This document shows positions 25,273-36,929 of a DNA stretch of 64,000 nt, one piece after another. Made by a program: the position numbers and the translations under genes. The stretch is from Paragyromitra xinjiangensis (taxonomy: Eukaryota; Ascomycota; Pezizomycetes; Pezizales; Discinaceae): assembly GCA_038503065.1 (NCBI GenBank), contig JBCAMK010000009.1, positions 682,001 through 746,000 on the forward strand, written 5' to 3'. Numbering within the stretch: position 1 is the first letter of the stretch; every line of letters starts with the position of its first letter. The notes under the pieces were generated by a model. The model did not search any database. It was not told the origin of the DNA and saw only the letters and a program-made list of their open reading frames with translations.

Positions 25273-27622
25273 GATCGGTGATCTATATCGTATTATAAGT
25301 TGTCAAGTGCGTATCAAGTAGGATATACTCTCAAGGACGAATTGGTTCAAAGAAACTTATAGAAGAAACCTAGGGCCGAACACTGGTGTAGGTAGCCTAG
25401 GAATTTATGCTTAACAATTAAATCGTCGCTGTTGAGTCTTGTCTTAGAGAACACTAGTGACGTTGCATGATGTAATACCCTTCGGGATCAATACCGGCAA
25501 CGGAATGGAAATCATTTCGCCTATTCCCACTCTCTACTAACCATTCGTGGGATTATTACAGCGATCGCCATACGATCTAGCTACTTGAAAAGCGTAACGC
25601 TCCTTTACCACCAATCAGATCAGTATCACGGAGAATATTTGCGTGACTACGCCTTGATAGTTACAGCACTTGACGCTAGATACATCCAACCCCTCGAAAT
25701 AGCCGCAGAGCTCTACTGCAGTTTTAAAACCGACCTGACCTAATCAGCAGGATGTTTTACTATCTAGAGATCAAAGAGAATTAGCTCACCACCAGAGCTG
25801 CCCTTCAACAGCCCTAACCCTCCTTAAACAAGGGGTCTTCCATCTTTGCACCAACTCACCAATGTCTAGCTAGGACGATAGCCAGCACATATCCCTCTTA
25901 CTCAAATCCCCCAATTGCTAGCTCCATACGCTCATATCAGCCCTAACGCTCCTGCAGCTAACACAGGTTCCCATCAATTCCAGGAGGGACATGACCCCAT
26001 CGAACACGGGCCGGCCGGTGGGCAAGGGTTCACCGGGACATACAGATGAACTATCATGTTATACCACCTGTTATCCCTCACACGACGCTGACGTGGGTTT
26101 GGCCTCAGGTTGTCGAAATCATGCTAGATTTTATCTTGGTCCCAACCGGTCTTGGCGTAAACTGGTACTCGAGTTGTCACGTGACCTGAACAACGTTAGC
26201 TGCATGAAAAGATACTCGTGTCCCAAGAGAAGAAGGAAGAAAAAACCAACTGGGTCGTAAAGTATAGGATCTTCCTAACGTATTGTAAGCCTCGTAAGCT
26301 TCGTAAGCCTCGTTTATTTCTAACCTCGGATAGTCTACGAAAGTCACATATTGTATTCTTAAACTAAGATGGTATGAATTGATAACAGGGGATATATCTT
26401 TGTAGGGTGGGGTGTTCTCCTACACCTACATTTGCATACGCCACAATGCTCGTTGGAGTTAAGGCTGCATATACCTGATCTCTAGAAGTTATATAAAAAT
26501 AGAGAAATCTTCTCACGCTCTTTTTTAGGGCAAACACATGTGAAGGAAGACCGAATTCGAAAACGGACTTGTCTTCTTCTATCTTCGATGCTCGAGAAGT
26601 CAAGAGCTCAATTGAACAATCACAAATGACAAAAGACGCAACGAGGGAAAACAACGCAATAGAGATCATTCCCTCATGCGAATACTGAAATGAACTGCTT
26701 GCTAATAGCTCAAACGGAAGTTGTTATCTGAAGGATGCAGTTGAAAAACCTGGGAATTGATAGACCGGGGGGGGCAAAACGAACGAACGCCTCTTGAGAT
26801 ATTTACGAACCTTCAATATACAAAAAGCTATCACCAGAGCCTAGACTCTAGTCTTTATCGCTATTTCTCTTATCTCAATGGTGTGTCGGTGTTGTGGATA
26901 TCACACCATGTTGCGATCATGGTGGTTGCGTCGTAAATTTTTTTCTTTTCGAAATGCGAGTACCAACAATGGGCCACAGGGTAGATCTCCCGGTCTCACA
27001 AATGATCGCAGATACGGGAATTAGCGAATGGCGAATAATTCAGGTACACACTCCAGCCTTATTCCCGGGCTAGCTCGAGCGTCCAGAGTATTAACTTCAC
27101 GCGAGTGTGTAGTACGGACTGCTGCATACGGGTGTGCGGTGCACGGGCCCGGAATGTCCCAAAACCGGTTTATGAGTGGAGCTCCGCGGCAAAAATAACT
27201 ACTAGCTAATAAATATATTGTACACAGAAAAACATTTGAACGAAACATCCACCGTAGAGGTACATTTGGTGAAAGAAGGTTCGCGTACTAAGCTGTGTTG
27301 GCAGTGACACCTTGATCTCCGGACGGAATGAGAGCCAAATGACTTGGGAAAAGAGTCTGAAAGAGCCCAATTTAATGTCCGTGTGACTGTGAATGCGAGA
27401 AGAGAAAGGAATGGAATGGAAACAAAAAAACATGAGATCAGGATATCACTGCAGAAAATGAGTTCTAGTGCACTTTGTGATTGGGTGAAAAGTGCGTAGG
27501 TAGTCATTTCCATGTATCGATAGTAGACACCCCAGGACTAATTCAGAGGACTTTGCAACCTACGTACCACCACTCCGGACAACGCATCCTCATATGAGCA
27601 TACGAAATACGATGATCATTTT
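25273..27622. other. Intergenic stretch
   Basis: No recognised gene. Two minus-strand open stretches start with signal-peptide-like sequences: 26364-26669 (MISIALFSLVASFVICDCS) and 27021-27248 (MFRSNVFLCTIYLLASSYFC). Either could be chance in AT-rich DNA. A nine-base unit (TAAGCCTCG and one-base variants) is repeated three times at about 26285-26312. Confidence 0.3.
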
Positions 27623-27909
27623 TCATCGACGTCGGAAGTTTTCTTTGAACTCCTCGGCATATATCTTGACAAACTTTTTGAAGCCATTCTCATCGGCGCC
27701 ATCTCCTATTGATGCGTTAGAAATGCATGCACGTCATTTGGGGTAGGTGGGGGATATGAGGCTTAAAATCCGTAGCGGGGTAGGACATCAATACATACTT
27801 TCAATCTTCGTACCTCCCATCTCGCTGTAGTCGACTTTTCTCGTACCCGTTAGGCGACCATGAATACTTGAAACTGCCCGATGAAATGACGGACTCCTCA
27901 GTAACTTAT
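27623..27909 (-). CDS. Small MRX7-like (MIOREX component) protein, 5' end unresolved
   Basis: Two exons are clear on the minus strand: about 27909-27799 and 27705-27623, joined across an intron (27706-27798) with donor GTATGT, branch TTCTAAC and acceptor AATAG. They encode LLRSPSFHRAVSSIHGRLTG, then KVDYSEMGGTKIE, then GFKKFVKIYAEEFKENFRRR before a TGA stop. The pattern of a short basic helix with FHRAV, a GGT-K-I motif and a C-terminal F-E-L/F-K segment resembles the small fungal proteins annotated as MIOREX complex component 7, which associate with mitochondrial ribosomes. That match is from memory of the pattern and is tentative. The start is uncertain: an ATG at about 27950 could splice through a very short intron (about 40 bases) to 27909, giving MIDKLLRSP. 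The gene is easy to miss because each exon is short. Confidence 0.5.
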
Positions 27910-29882
27910 CTGGTCAGTAGCTAATTCGCCACGAGCATGCCCTCATCACCGATCATTGCCCCAGAGCATTAAGTGTAGTTTCTGCCTGCCCGCTCGCTAT
28001 GCTGTAACGTGTGCGTGCGAGTGTGGGTGCCTTCAAACATTCTTGGATGGCTGGCGGTGATCCAATGCCACGAAGCCAGCAGAAGGAGGGGTGTTGAACT
28101 CAACTCTTGCGACGAGCCAGGCCTGTGCACTCATTGTATCAGTCTGCGGATGTTTTTGGTGTGTTTCCGATTGCGGATCTCAAGAATTCTGCAAGGCTGG
28201 AGAGTGAAGATAGAACGAAGTGCACATGGTGGGGTGTGAACACACTTCAAAGACACGTATCCAGAGAGTCATTATAGTCCTTGATTTCGTGATGAATGAA
28301 ATAAATCAGGTGACTTTTTATTCAGGGACGCCCTTGTTTCAGACCCTGTTTGGTGTAATCCTCTTTGTCTCTGTATCTGTGTTTTTATGTCGATGTATTT
28401 TTTTTTCTTTTTGGTGAGATGGTGGTGGAGAGTGAGCCTTGGTGAGGGGAATGCAGGTGCTGTGTACCTGTGAACCGGTTACCAGGGAAAAATTCCCACA
28501 CAGAGTAACCTTGCAGCTTGACAGATGACAAAGCGTGCGATAAAGCGCAGGCTCCGGGTCCCCAAAGAGGGCTGAAGCAAGAAAAAGCTACTCCAGATAA
28601 GATAGAGATGCATAGAGGCGGAAGCCAATGACCACAAGTGCTCTTTCTCCGTGGCCGTGAGCAGGCGCGCAGCAGAGAATTGAGCTTCAGGCTGGCTGCG
28701 GATTGACACGACGTCACTGATTGGAAATATGGAAGCTTGAAAGAAGGTTCTCAGCTGCGGCGACTCCTCCCCGCTACGGTATTATGATGTGCACAAAAGC
28801 ACTTTACACGTATGAGATCAACAGATAAGTTCAGCCGGTATCAAATTCGGAAGCACGGACGCTGTGATGGCCCACAGTGGCAAGCTGCTCAGCGGCGGAC
28901 GGGAGGCTGTGCGGAGCAGCCAAACATCACAGATTCTTCGTTTCGTCTCTTCCAATCGTCGCTTCCCACATGCATCATCCACCCAGGATCCCATCCCACC
29001 CTCATCCCTCCATCTCGCGAACCCCAGACACGAGCGAGCAGCGGCATGAGGCTCTGTGGACGCTGTGCAATCAGCGAGAGAAAACACGATCCTTGACACA
29101 CATGGAGATGGCCAGAAAGATCCGGTGTATGGAATGTGCATCGATGAAAACAGATAGACGCCGACATGGCATTATGTATGTACTCGAGTTATGTGGGCAC
29201 CACGACTCTCTTCGCAGGACAAAGTAAAAGTCGACGGCTTCAGTCAGTGTCTATAGATAGGCGGGGTACATGTACATGTACTTTTGACGGAGCGCTCCAC
29301 TCTGCATATCAGGGTCTCTTTGGAGCATCTTGTCTCTGGCGGTCAGCCTTGGTACCGATATCTGGGTTCCAGGAACCACCCAGCAGTCAAAATCCCGCCA
29401 GCCGCCTGGGCGACTCCCTATTCTTTGACTGGCTCTCTGAGAACGGAGTTGCCTCCAGTGACTGATCGTGAAGCACAAGACAACGGCCCTCCGCAGCCTG
29501 ACCGAACACTCGAGAGAGACACACCGGTCGCAATCAATCTCTCGTGCCCGCAGCGAACGCAGCCTCCCTGACAAGTGCCACATCCATCCCCTCCTCTTCC
29601 TCCTCCCCCCCCCACACACCCCCCTCTGTTCCCTCCTCAGAGCTCTGGCCCACGCGATCTGCGATCCCCATAGCCAGTGACCGCTCATAAGGGCCCCCTC
29701 CCCCACCATTGCCAAAGCTCTCATCCGCGCTCAACCACCTCTCAACATATAACATCTCTAGGACTCATCCCATAACCGCCAGGCTTCCTCCCTTCTCTAC
29801 TATCCACCGCCGATCTTTCACCATTCCGTTCCCTCCGTTCCCAACGCAGCCCGCCCGCAAGCTCCTCCTGACCCTGCTTCCG
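27910..29882. other. Intergenic stretch with CT-rich leader of the phosphatase gene
   Basis: No further gene is recognised. The palindromic run GTACATGTACATGTAC lies at about 29265-29280. From about 29560 to 29880 the plus strand is strongly pyrimidine-rich (including a C8 run near 29606), typical of a fungal core promoter/leader before the phosphatase ATG at 29883. Several open stretches around 28800-29230 on both strands look like GC-rich noise. Confidence 0.35.
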
Positions 29883-31389
29883 ATGTCCCATCACATCTGG
29901 AGGCCCGGGAGCCATCACCACCACGGCCATGTAGTCTCCGTCTCTCCTAGGCTGTCCCGCTCGCGATCTCGACGGCGCGGACGTTCAACAGACAGGGGCA
30001 TTCCATGGTTCTTGTTGCAGACGCATACTGGTAAGTCAATCGCGACATTATTGCATTTGCTTTTTCCGCGTGGGCAAAAAAAAAAGAAGCTGTGGCCCAA
30101 TGTGGGGTGAAAAAAAAAACTTGAAACAACCAGCAAGTTTCCACTAGTCGTTGAAACTTCTCATGAATGGTGGATGAAAACTTGAACAAATACTAATACG
30201 TCTCACAATGCATAGAAATCCGACGAAAATTCTTGGAACTCGAGTATCTACAAAACGACCGCTTAACTGCGAGTCTTATGGACCAGGACGAAGATTCGAA
30301 ATGGAGACTTGATGATTCGCCCGAAGTTACCTCGCGAAATCGGTATTCCAACATCGCAGCTTGGGAACATAATCGCGTCAAATTGAAAGTCCCCTCAGAG
30401 CACTGCGATTACATCAATGCCTCTCCGATAGCTCTTCATAGTCGAAAAGACGGTTCTGTGAAACGATATATTTGCACACAGGTGCGTAGATTTAAAGCTA
30501 CCCCGACTGGTTGGTGTGGGCGCGCTCTGGCAACTTTTGGCGGCGCAGGGAGGATCAGGCGAATGCATGAACCGACAGCTGACGCTTGTGTTACCACATT
30601 TTTTTAGGGCCCTAAAGAAGGTCAATTTAATCACATATGGCGAATGATATGGCAAGAGACCGAAGAGGTAGCCGTAATAGTCATGCTCACAAAGACATTC
30701 GAACTTGGACGAGACAAATGTTTCCAGTACTTCCCGGAGAAAGCCGATGACGACGCCTGGGCTATCAATGGAGATGAGGAATTCGGGGACGGGTTCAAGG
30801 CAACTATCAAGTGTGTTGAAAAGTCTAAGGATAAGAGGAGCTCATGCACCGTACGGAAAATTATCCTCAAGGTTGGCGACAAGGAGAAGATTGTATGGCA
30901 TTTACTATTCAAGGGCTGGCCGGACTTTAATGTCCCTGAGGGTGAAAATCGGAATGCTTTGCTGGAGACGATCAAGCTAGCAAACGAGAAGAACAGTGGC
31001 CCTCACAACCCACTCATCGTACATTGTTAGTACCTATCTCCCCCCTTCGCTAGATTCGACAGCTGCTAAACTCTTCGTGTTGTATAGGCAGCGCCGGTGT
31101 TGGTAGATCGGGCACATTCGTAACTCTTGACCACTTCCTTCGTGAGATTGATAGTGGAACAATCAGTACCGATGAGCGAGAAGACCTTGTGTTTGAGACA
31201 GTCAATCAGCTCAGAGAGCAGCGGATGTATATGGTTCAAAGCCAGGCCCAGTTCGAGTTCTTGTATCAGGTGTTAAAGGAGAGGTTTCAGCGGCGGGGGA
31301 AGTCAGCCTCACCACCAGGCTCGATTTCGGATGACTCGGTTGAGACGGACGAGGAGGGTGATGGCGGTGGGGTGTTGTTGCACTCTTAG
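29883..31389 (+). CDS. Classical protein tyrosine phosphatase
   Basis: Cytosolic non-receptor phosphotyrosine phosphatase, yeast Ptp1 / fission yeast Pyp3 type. Four exons: 29883-30030, 30216-30481, 30608-31025, 31088-31389 (377 aa). A short N-terminal His/Arg/Ser-rich segment of about 45 residues precedes the catalytic domain. Motifs in order: SRNRYSNI (the NRY motif), DYINAS (phosphotyrosine loop), WRMIWQ, the WPD loop GWPDFNVPEG with the acid Asp at about 244, and the P-loop HCSAGVGRSGT with nucleophile Cys at about 278; the Cys codon is split by intron 3. The QAQFEFLYQVL motif (Q-loop) is present. The tail of about 35 residues is Ser/Asp/Glu-rich. All catalytic residues are intact and the length is normal. 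The upstream ATG gives the only open first exon joined in phase. Confidence 0.92.
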
Positions 31390-33719
31390 TTGTCCCTCCT
31401 TACTCGCGGGCCCCGATAACCTGAAGAAATCGACAGTGTTTTGATTTCTTCGTTGATTTTTTATTTTTCGCTTTATCTTTCTGCATGTTTCTGATCATAC
31501 AGGCGTTGCATTCGTTGCCACGGCCGGGCTATATTAGTTTATGTCATGTTTTTTCTCTTTACGCTGGGAGAAGTATGGAATAAAGGGCTGGAGTTGTCAT
31601 TTTGTTGGTCTAAATTTTTATTTTCTTTCCTATTTTCCGTCATGGCAAGGATATGCATGGGTGTGGGATGGGGAAGGACAGGGGGGGACGGAAGGATTGG
31701 AGTTTGGTTTTTTTATTTTCTTTTTCCTTTTCCCTTTCAACATTATATAATTGTATCATGTATCGTATCCACCTATCGCTGGCGAGACGGTACTATAGTT
31801 CTAAAATCACGCTCCGCTTACGGCCGTTGGTCTAGACGTAGAATTACAAAAGGGAGAATCGTATTTGGAATAATATCGTGTGTCGGGGGGGGAGTTCAAG
31901 GCCAAGCTTTCAAATAGCCTGAAATCGAAGGTAATTTCTCTCAACGACGATCACCAGGCGAGGTGGCAGTTTCGACTCTTGGGTGATCTCGTGTCACAGT
32001 CGATCACTCGTCCATATACTGTCTGATCACGAGGTTCGATTTAAACTTTAGCCTATCCCTTTCTTGGACGGCTGACCATAAGTTGATGATGAGTGATCCC
32101 GATGAGGAGGAGGCTGGGGGGCAGAGAAGCACAGTAGTGTATGGGGGCGAATAGTCATAGTAGTCAAGGGATAGACATAAGATCCAGAGATTCAGTGGGC
32201 GAGCGTGAGGAAGAACGAGGTAAAGGAAGGGAAATGAAAACATGGAATCAGCGATATGGTCCACGTGAACCGTCTTCTTAGCATCGGGAGGAGGTTTCAA
32301 TTATTCTCGATCATCAAATAGGGTTCGATAGAACAGTAGTAAAGTGACGACACTTTACCTTAATAGTGGGGAAAATAATTTCCGTGCATGCGCTCAGCTG
32401 CCCAGTCGGAGTAGAAGGCTGCGAAAAAAAAAAAACATATCTCAGACAATAATAGTCTACTGCAGGGATTCGAAGAACTGTCCGGGTGAACGATAGGGAC
32501 CTGACCGGTTCCTGGTCAGTTGTGGAGTAAGCATGGTGGTGGCAATGGATCATAACGTTCGGGAGTTGTTTCGGTTGCCGGCTAGATTCGATGTTGAGGC
32601 TCGCGTGTTCGGGGTAACTTACTTTTGCTGACTAATTGATCAGCAATTGTCTATTCTTGATAATGTTTTCTATTTTCCCTTAGTTTTAGTCAGGTTTAAT
32701 ATTAGGGCGTTTTACAGCTCCTCAGTAGACCATGAAATTCATATAGGGAGAAAGCGAAACTGCAAGCTGCATTCAGTATTGGTTCCCCGAGATACGAGTG
32801 GGAACAAGGCGCCGGCTAGTTCACGGAGGCAAGTTATTTAATCAGAAGGAGCTACATGCCAACAAACAGAAGAACAGTCGCACACGTCGATGCTTATATG
32901 CAGCTCTTACATGAGAATTTCGTAACTCCTATGCCACCTAGCGAGATCTTCAAATCTCTAGCCTTACGACGCCCCGTCGATGTTCTACTAGGTGCCTAAT
33001 GACCCTTATGGTCAACTAGGGAGACGAGATTACTTATTAGGTGACACGGGGTATTGCTAGCCTTATACATCTGAAATAGCGAGCAGGTTTCAGATAAAAC
33101 TCTTCAGCTTCGTCACCTTATTAATCATTTCTAATGGATATTTCAATCACGTGTTTCCTACATATTCACGTGTTCTTTTGGAGATCCGATACGCGGGAGC
33201 AAGATATGGGGTAAATAAAACTATATATAGATAAGAAGAAAGCTTTAATCTCCACCTGTTCAATCGTGAACTACGAATAATTAGAAAACCGCAAGTTTCC
33301 CAGGCAGGAAGGCTGTCAATAAACAACTCCTATGACGGTGGCGTTTCAGGAACCTGCAGATCCTTTTTCTTTCTTTTTTCCCCTGACCTGGTTGAGATCG
33401 GAATTTTCACTGGACCAGAAAGATGCAGAGTTGACTGGCTGGCTGCAACTCATCGCTCATCACATCTCAGATGGGAACGCTGATGCAGAAACATTTTTTT
33501 ATATTTCCTTTTCGATCAGGCGCGCATACCATATTCATAGTTTCCAATATAAAACTAAAGAAAATATATGAAAAAGGTTTTTCAATGAACAGGGTATTTC
33601 GTTCTCACTCCATCCCTTATTTCGTATACATTTTTTTCTTTTCTCTGGTCGGGTGAAATTCGTTAAGGAAATCCGTTAACCGCTTCAGAGCAATTTATTT
33701 CCCTTCCAGTGAGATTTCT
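31390..33719. other. Intergenic stretch
   Basis: No recognised gene. The first 400 bases are T-rich phosphatase 3' sequence. At about 33150-33290 a TATATATAG box is followed by a purine-rich AAGAAAGCTTTAATCTCC segment, an arrangement seen in fungal LTR ends, but no partner repeat or TG...CA boundaries were found. Minus-strand open stretches at 32004-32300 and 32314-32553 show no known family. Confidence 0.3.
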
Positions 33720-34506
33720 TCATCTCGCATCCCCGATATCCTGCTCTTCGTTCCCATCCTCTTCCACTCGACCTGCTTCCAGATCCTCCATCTCCTCGCC
33801 AGCATCTAAATCTCCATCCACGTCTGCGTCTTCGCCTGTCGGTACTAGCTGATACTTCCGTGCCTGTCGTTTCCGCTCCAGCATGCGTTTGTGGTACCAA
33901 GTACATATGATCAGTGCACCGGCGGAACCAATGAGGTTCGCAAGTATGTCAAAAGGGTCGAACTGGCGGGTCTGTGTTATCCGTTTGAGTTAGTGTGGGA
34001 TATTTTGAATAAAGTGAGGGTTTCTACCGAGACGACGGATTGGAGGAACTCGCTGCCGATTCCTCCGATAAGTGTACATATCTGTATGTAGTGATTAGCT
34101 GTTAATTCATTTGGTGTATTTTGGCCATAGCAGTAGCATCTATCTTTTTCTTCTTCTTTATGACGTTTACGAGACTCGGGAAGAAGCATACAATCAGAGT
34201 AAAGTTGATGACTCTCCGTCTCGATGTTTCCAGGATCCAGTAGAAACACAACTAAGCAAGATATCAGTCATGCAAATACTACAAACGAGTCGCCCATCCA
34301 TTTGCAGTACCGTCAAGGCGAAGAACGTGATAAAGTGCAAGAACTTGTCGTTGACAGGAACTTGGATATTTGTTAAGCCCAGGTACGCAGCAACCAGCGT
34401 GAGAGCGCAAAAGGCGCCAGCGAAGGAAGCTCGGATTCTGTAGGCGGATTGAGCATTAGAATTGATTGAATACGGGTTTTATTGGGGCTTGTCAGGCAAA
34501 CCTCAT
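33720..34506 (-). CDS. VanZ-like small membrane protein
   Basis: VanZ-domain membrane protein of the type widespread in fungi, function unknown; bacterial VanZ relatives influence cell-envelope antibiotic sensitivity. Five minus-strand exons: 34506-34502, 34437-34311, 34251-34192, 34081-34028, 33971-33720 (165 aa). The first coding exon is only five bases (ATGAG) before an intron with donor GTTTGC and a TTCTAAT branch. The protein reads RIRASFAGAFCALTLVAAYL (membrane segment), then VPVNDKFLHFITFFALT, LCFYWILETSRRR, GGIGSEFLQSV and RQFDPFDILANLIG; the N-D-K-x-x-H-F, G-S-E-x-x-Q and D-x-x-D-x-x-A-N positions are the VanZ signature. A last membrane segment leads to WYHKRMLERKRQ and an Asp/Glu-rich tail of about 45 residues. 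Every splice keeps phase. Topology and role are not known. Confidence 0.82.
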
Positions 34507-36929
34507 CGCTAGTGCATTGTGTTGAAGTTCGAGCTCTTAAGCTTGGATCTACGTGGCGGGATGACGATGGATGCCAGGATACGCATTCGTCTTGCCAAGC
34601 CATAAATGACTCATCCAGAAGGAACTCTGTTTATGCTTGAGTGCTAGTGTTCTTTACCAATGTCTGAAATAAAATAAAAAATCGCCTATATGGATCTTAT
34701 GATCTCTCAGTGGGTAGAGATTTTACGGTAAGGGTTGGTAAGACATGTAGCGTCATATGATATCACCCGGGAGCACTAAAGAAGTTATGTTGGAGACAGC
34801 TCACGTGAATAGGCATAGAGAATAGAGGCGAAGGCTCCTCCACACATACAGCTATTAGGCCAGCAGGAAGAGCTCCACCATATCTTTCACCTTCATCGAC
34901 GAGTTCCTCATTTACTACTGATGGGCCTTCCACTTCTCACTTCTCACAGTAAGCCAACCCGTCTTCGCTGGCAAACCCCACGACCAACACACACCACCCG
35001 ATAGATAAGTGCCCCGCTGTTGAATATATAGGTCGGGAGACGGAGAAGACTTGATTGATTGACCCTACTCGACCACAGTACAGGCCCAAATATATAGACT
35101 TCGGTCCCATGAAAACTCTTCACCCGGGACTCCCGATGTTCTCCCCACTAAGGCCTACTAGAGCCCACTATCAACACCCGACCAGGAAGCCCATTTACAA
35201 CACCCGCTGAAGAGCGTAGAGCGAGTGAGGACCCATGACCTAAAGTCGGATTGATTGACTGACTGATTGATTGATGATTCGTACACGTATCCAGCCCTTA
35301 GGCTATGGCGGGACCTAAAGCCGGAGTATTTATCAACTTGTTATTTCTTTCCTTGTTAGTTGGTCCGACAACACCACATCCCCGAGTTTCGTTATCGTGG
35401 TCGGCTGAACAGTGATATGACGCGAATTATTGGTGGAATTTCCTCGCTCGCTCGTTTCTCCTCCTCTCCCTTATGAACCTCCACCTTCCTATAGGCTAAG
35501 ATTTGTGGCATATTTAGTAGGGAGTTATATTACGATTTATAGGATAGGGCGGATACGATGGTGAAATGAAGACGTGATATCCATCCAAATCCCGTGGACA
35601 AAAAAAAACTACAAGGCTAGCTTGATGTCAATCGTTGAGGATTCTTCTTATCCCCCTTGCACGTCGATCAAGTCACCAACCTGATTCAAGAGCCTAGTTG
35701 CGAAATAATCCTGATTCCGAGAGTTCAAGATTTGAAAAAACGGATATTGGAAGAGATTACCAAGAGCGGTAGGTTGATGACGATTAAGTGCTCGGGGTTT
35801 ATGGAGGCGTAGGTGTTACTAAAGGACGACGTATCAGGCCCCGAGGCTACGCCATGATGGCGCGGAGGAAGAAAATACGGCGCAATCCTGCCAGTAGGTA
35901 TGCTCCATTGAACCAGGATACTACCCCTGCTGTAACTAACCCTATGGTATTCGGCTACCGCTTGTATATTGGTTTTCGCCTTCGAAGTAAAGACCGGAGA
36001 CCATGTACCGACCGCGAGGGGAGAATGGCTGTTGTCGATCAGGATTAAGAAATTGTTCGTTTGCGATTCTTCTCGGGTCTTTAGTCGACGCGCTCGCGAC
36101 GTTAATGGCTTTGAGACTAGGGGTTCTTAAACGTGAAGATGCGTCGTCCAAGTTTCACAATCCATCCATTTCTAGAAGCGGCACTATAGCAGAAGATCGC
36201 GAGGTTTCTAGTATAGTAGACGGGAATTGACGTATTGGCTGTGAGAATGTTGCGATTGGAGCCTCTGAATCCCCGGGGTCGCGGGGAGTCGTGCGAGTGA
36301 GGGCAGCAGCTTCTGTGCCTGGCGCCCCCGGGTTCGACACGGGGAGAAGAGGTAAGTGGAGATGTGACGTCATACAGTACTATTGTTGATGCTTGAAATC
36401 AATCTTAACTTTTAAAGTAAAATTTCGAGAGATCATGATAACGCAATTTCTAGAGCTATATAGACCCCGGTGAGAATCTAAAATAAATAAAACTCTTTAA
36501 GATCTTATGCTCGTTAGGTCGTAGAAATTTAAAGGTCGTAAGCCAGTAATTTCCACCCCCAAGAATATTGCACGATAATCCAGTAGGAGGGCTAAATCCA
36601 ATAGGGAACTCGACTTGCGGTGAGTGAATGCCCATATTATATTATCACTAGCTTTGGGGGCCTCGGTTTATTATATTGTAATTCGCTATACGCGTGTGAT
36701 ATGTCTCCCTTTACACTAACCAACAGAAATTCAATTCCTTCAACTAGTTTACACATTCCAAATTCTCCATTTTATCCTATATGACTACATGTGCCCATCA
36801 ATAGCTGTCAACATCTTTGAAGAAATTCATACACATTCAAACATCTGAATCAAAACATTCCGACGATGAAGCAACTGGCTGGTCCGAGCATCCTGATTCC
36901 GAGACAGCCGATTGATCCAAATCTTCCGA
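34507..36929. other. Intergenic stretch with repeat-like segments
   Basis: No recognised gene. A segment at about 34803-34883 (gtgaatag, a gaggc-rich hairpin, catacag, ggaagagctccacca) resembles one at 61900-61985. At about 35247-35280 there is a tandem GATT/GACT repeat, with a related block near 35051-35063. Small open stretches at 35788-36373 look like noise. Confidence 0.3.

Noticed and set aside
36318..36350. T-arm-like sequence cccccgggttcgacacgggg suggesting a tRNA
   Set aside because: Only the T-arm-like piece is present. No acceptor, D-arm or anticodon arm can be paired at the right spacing on either strand.
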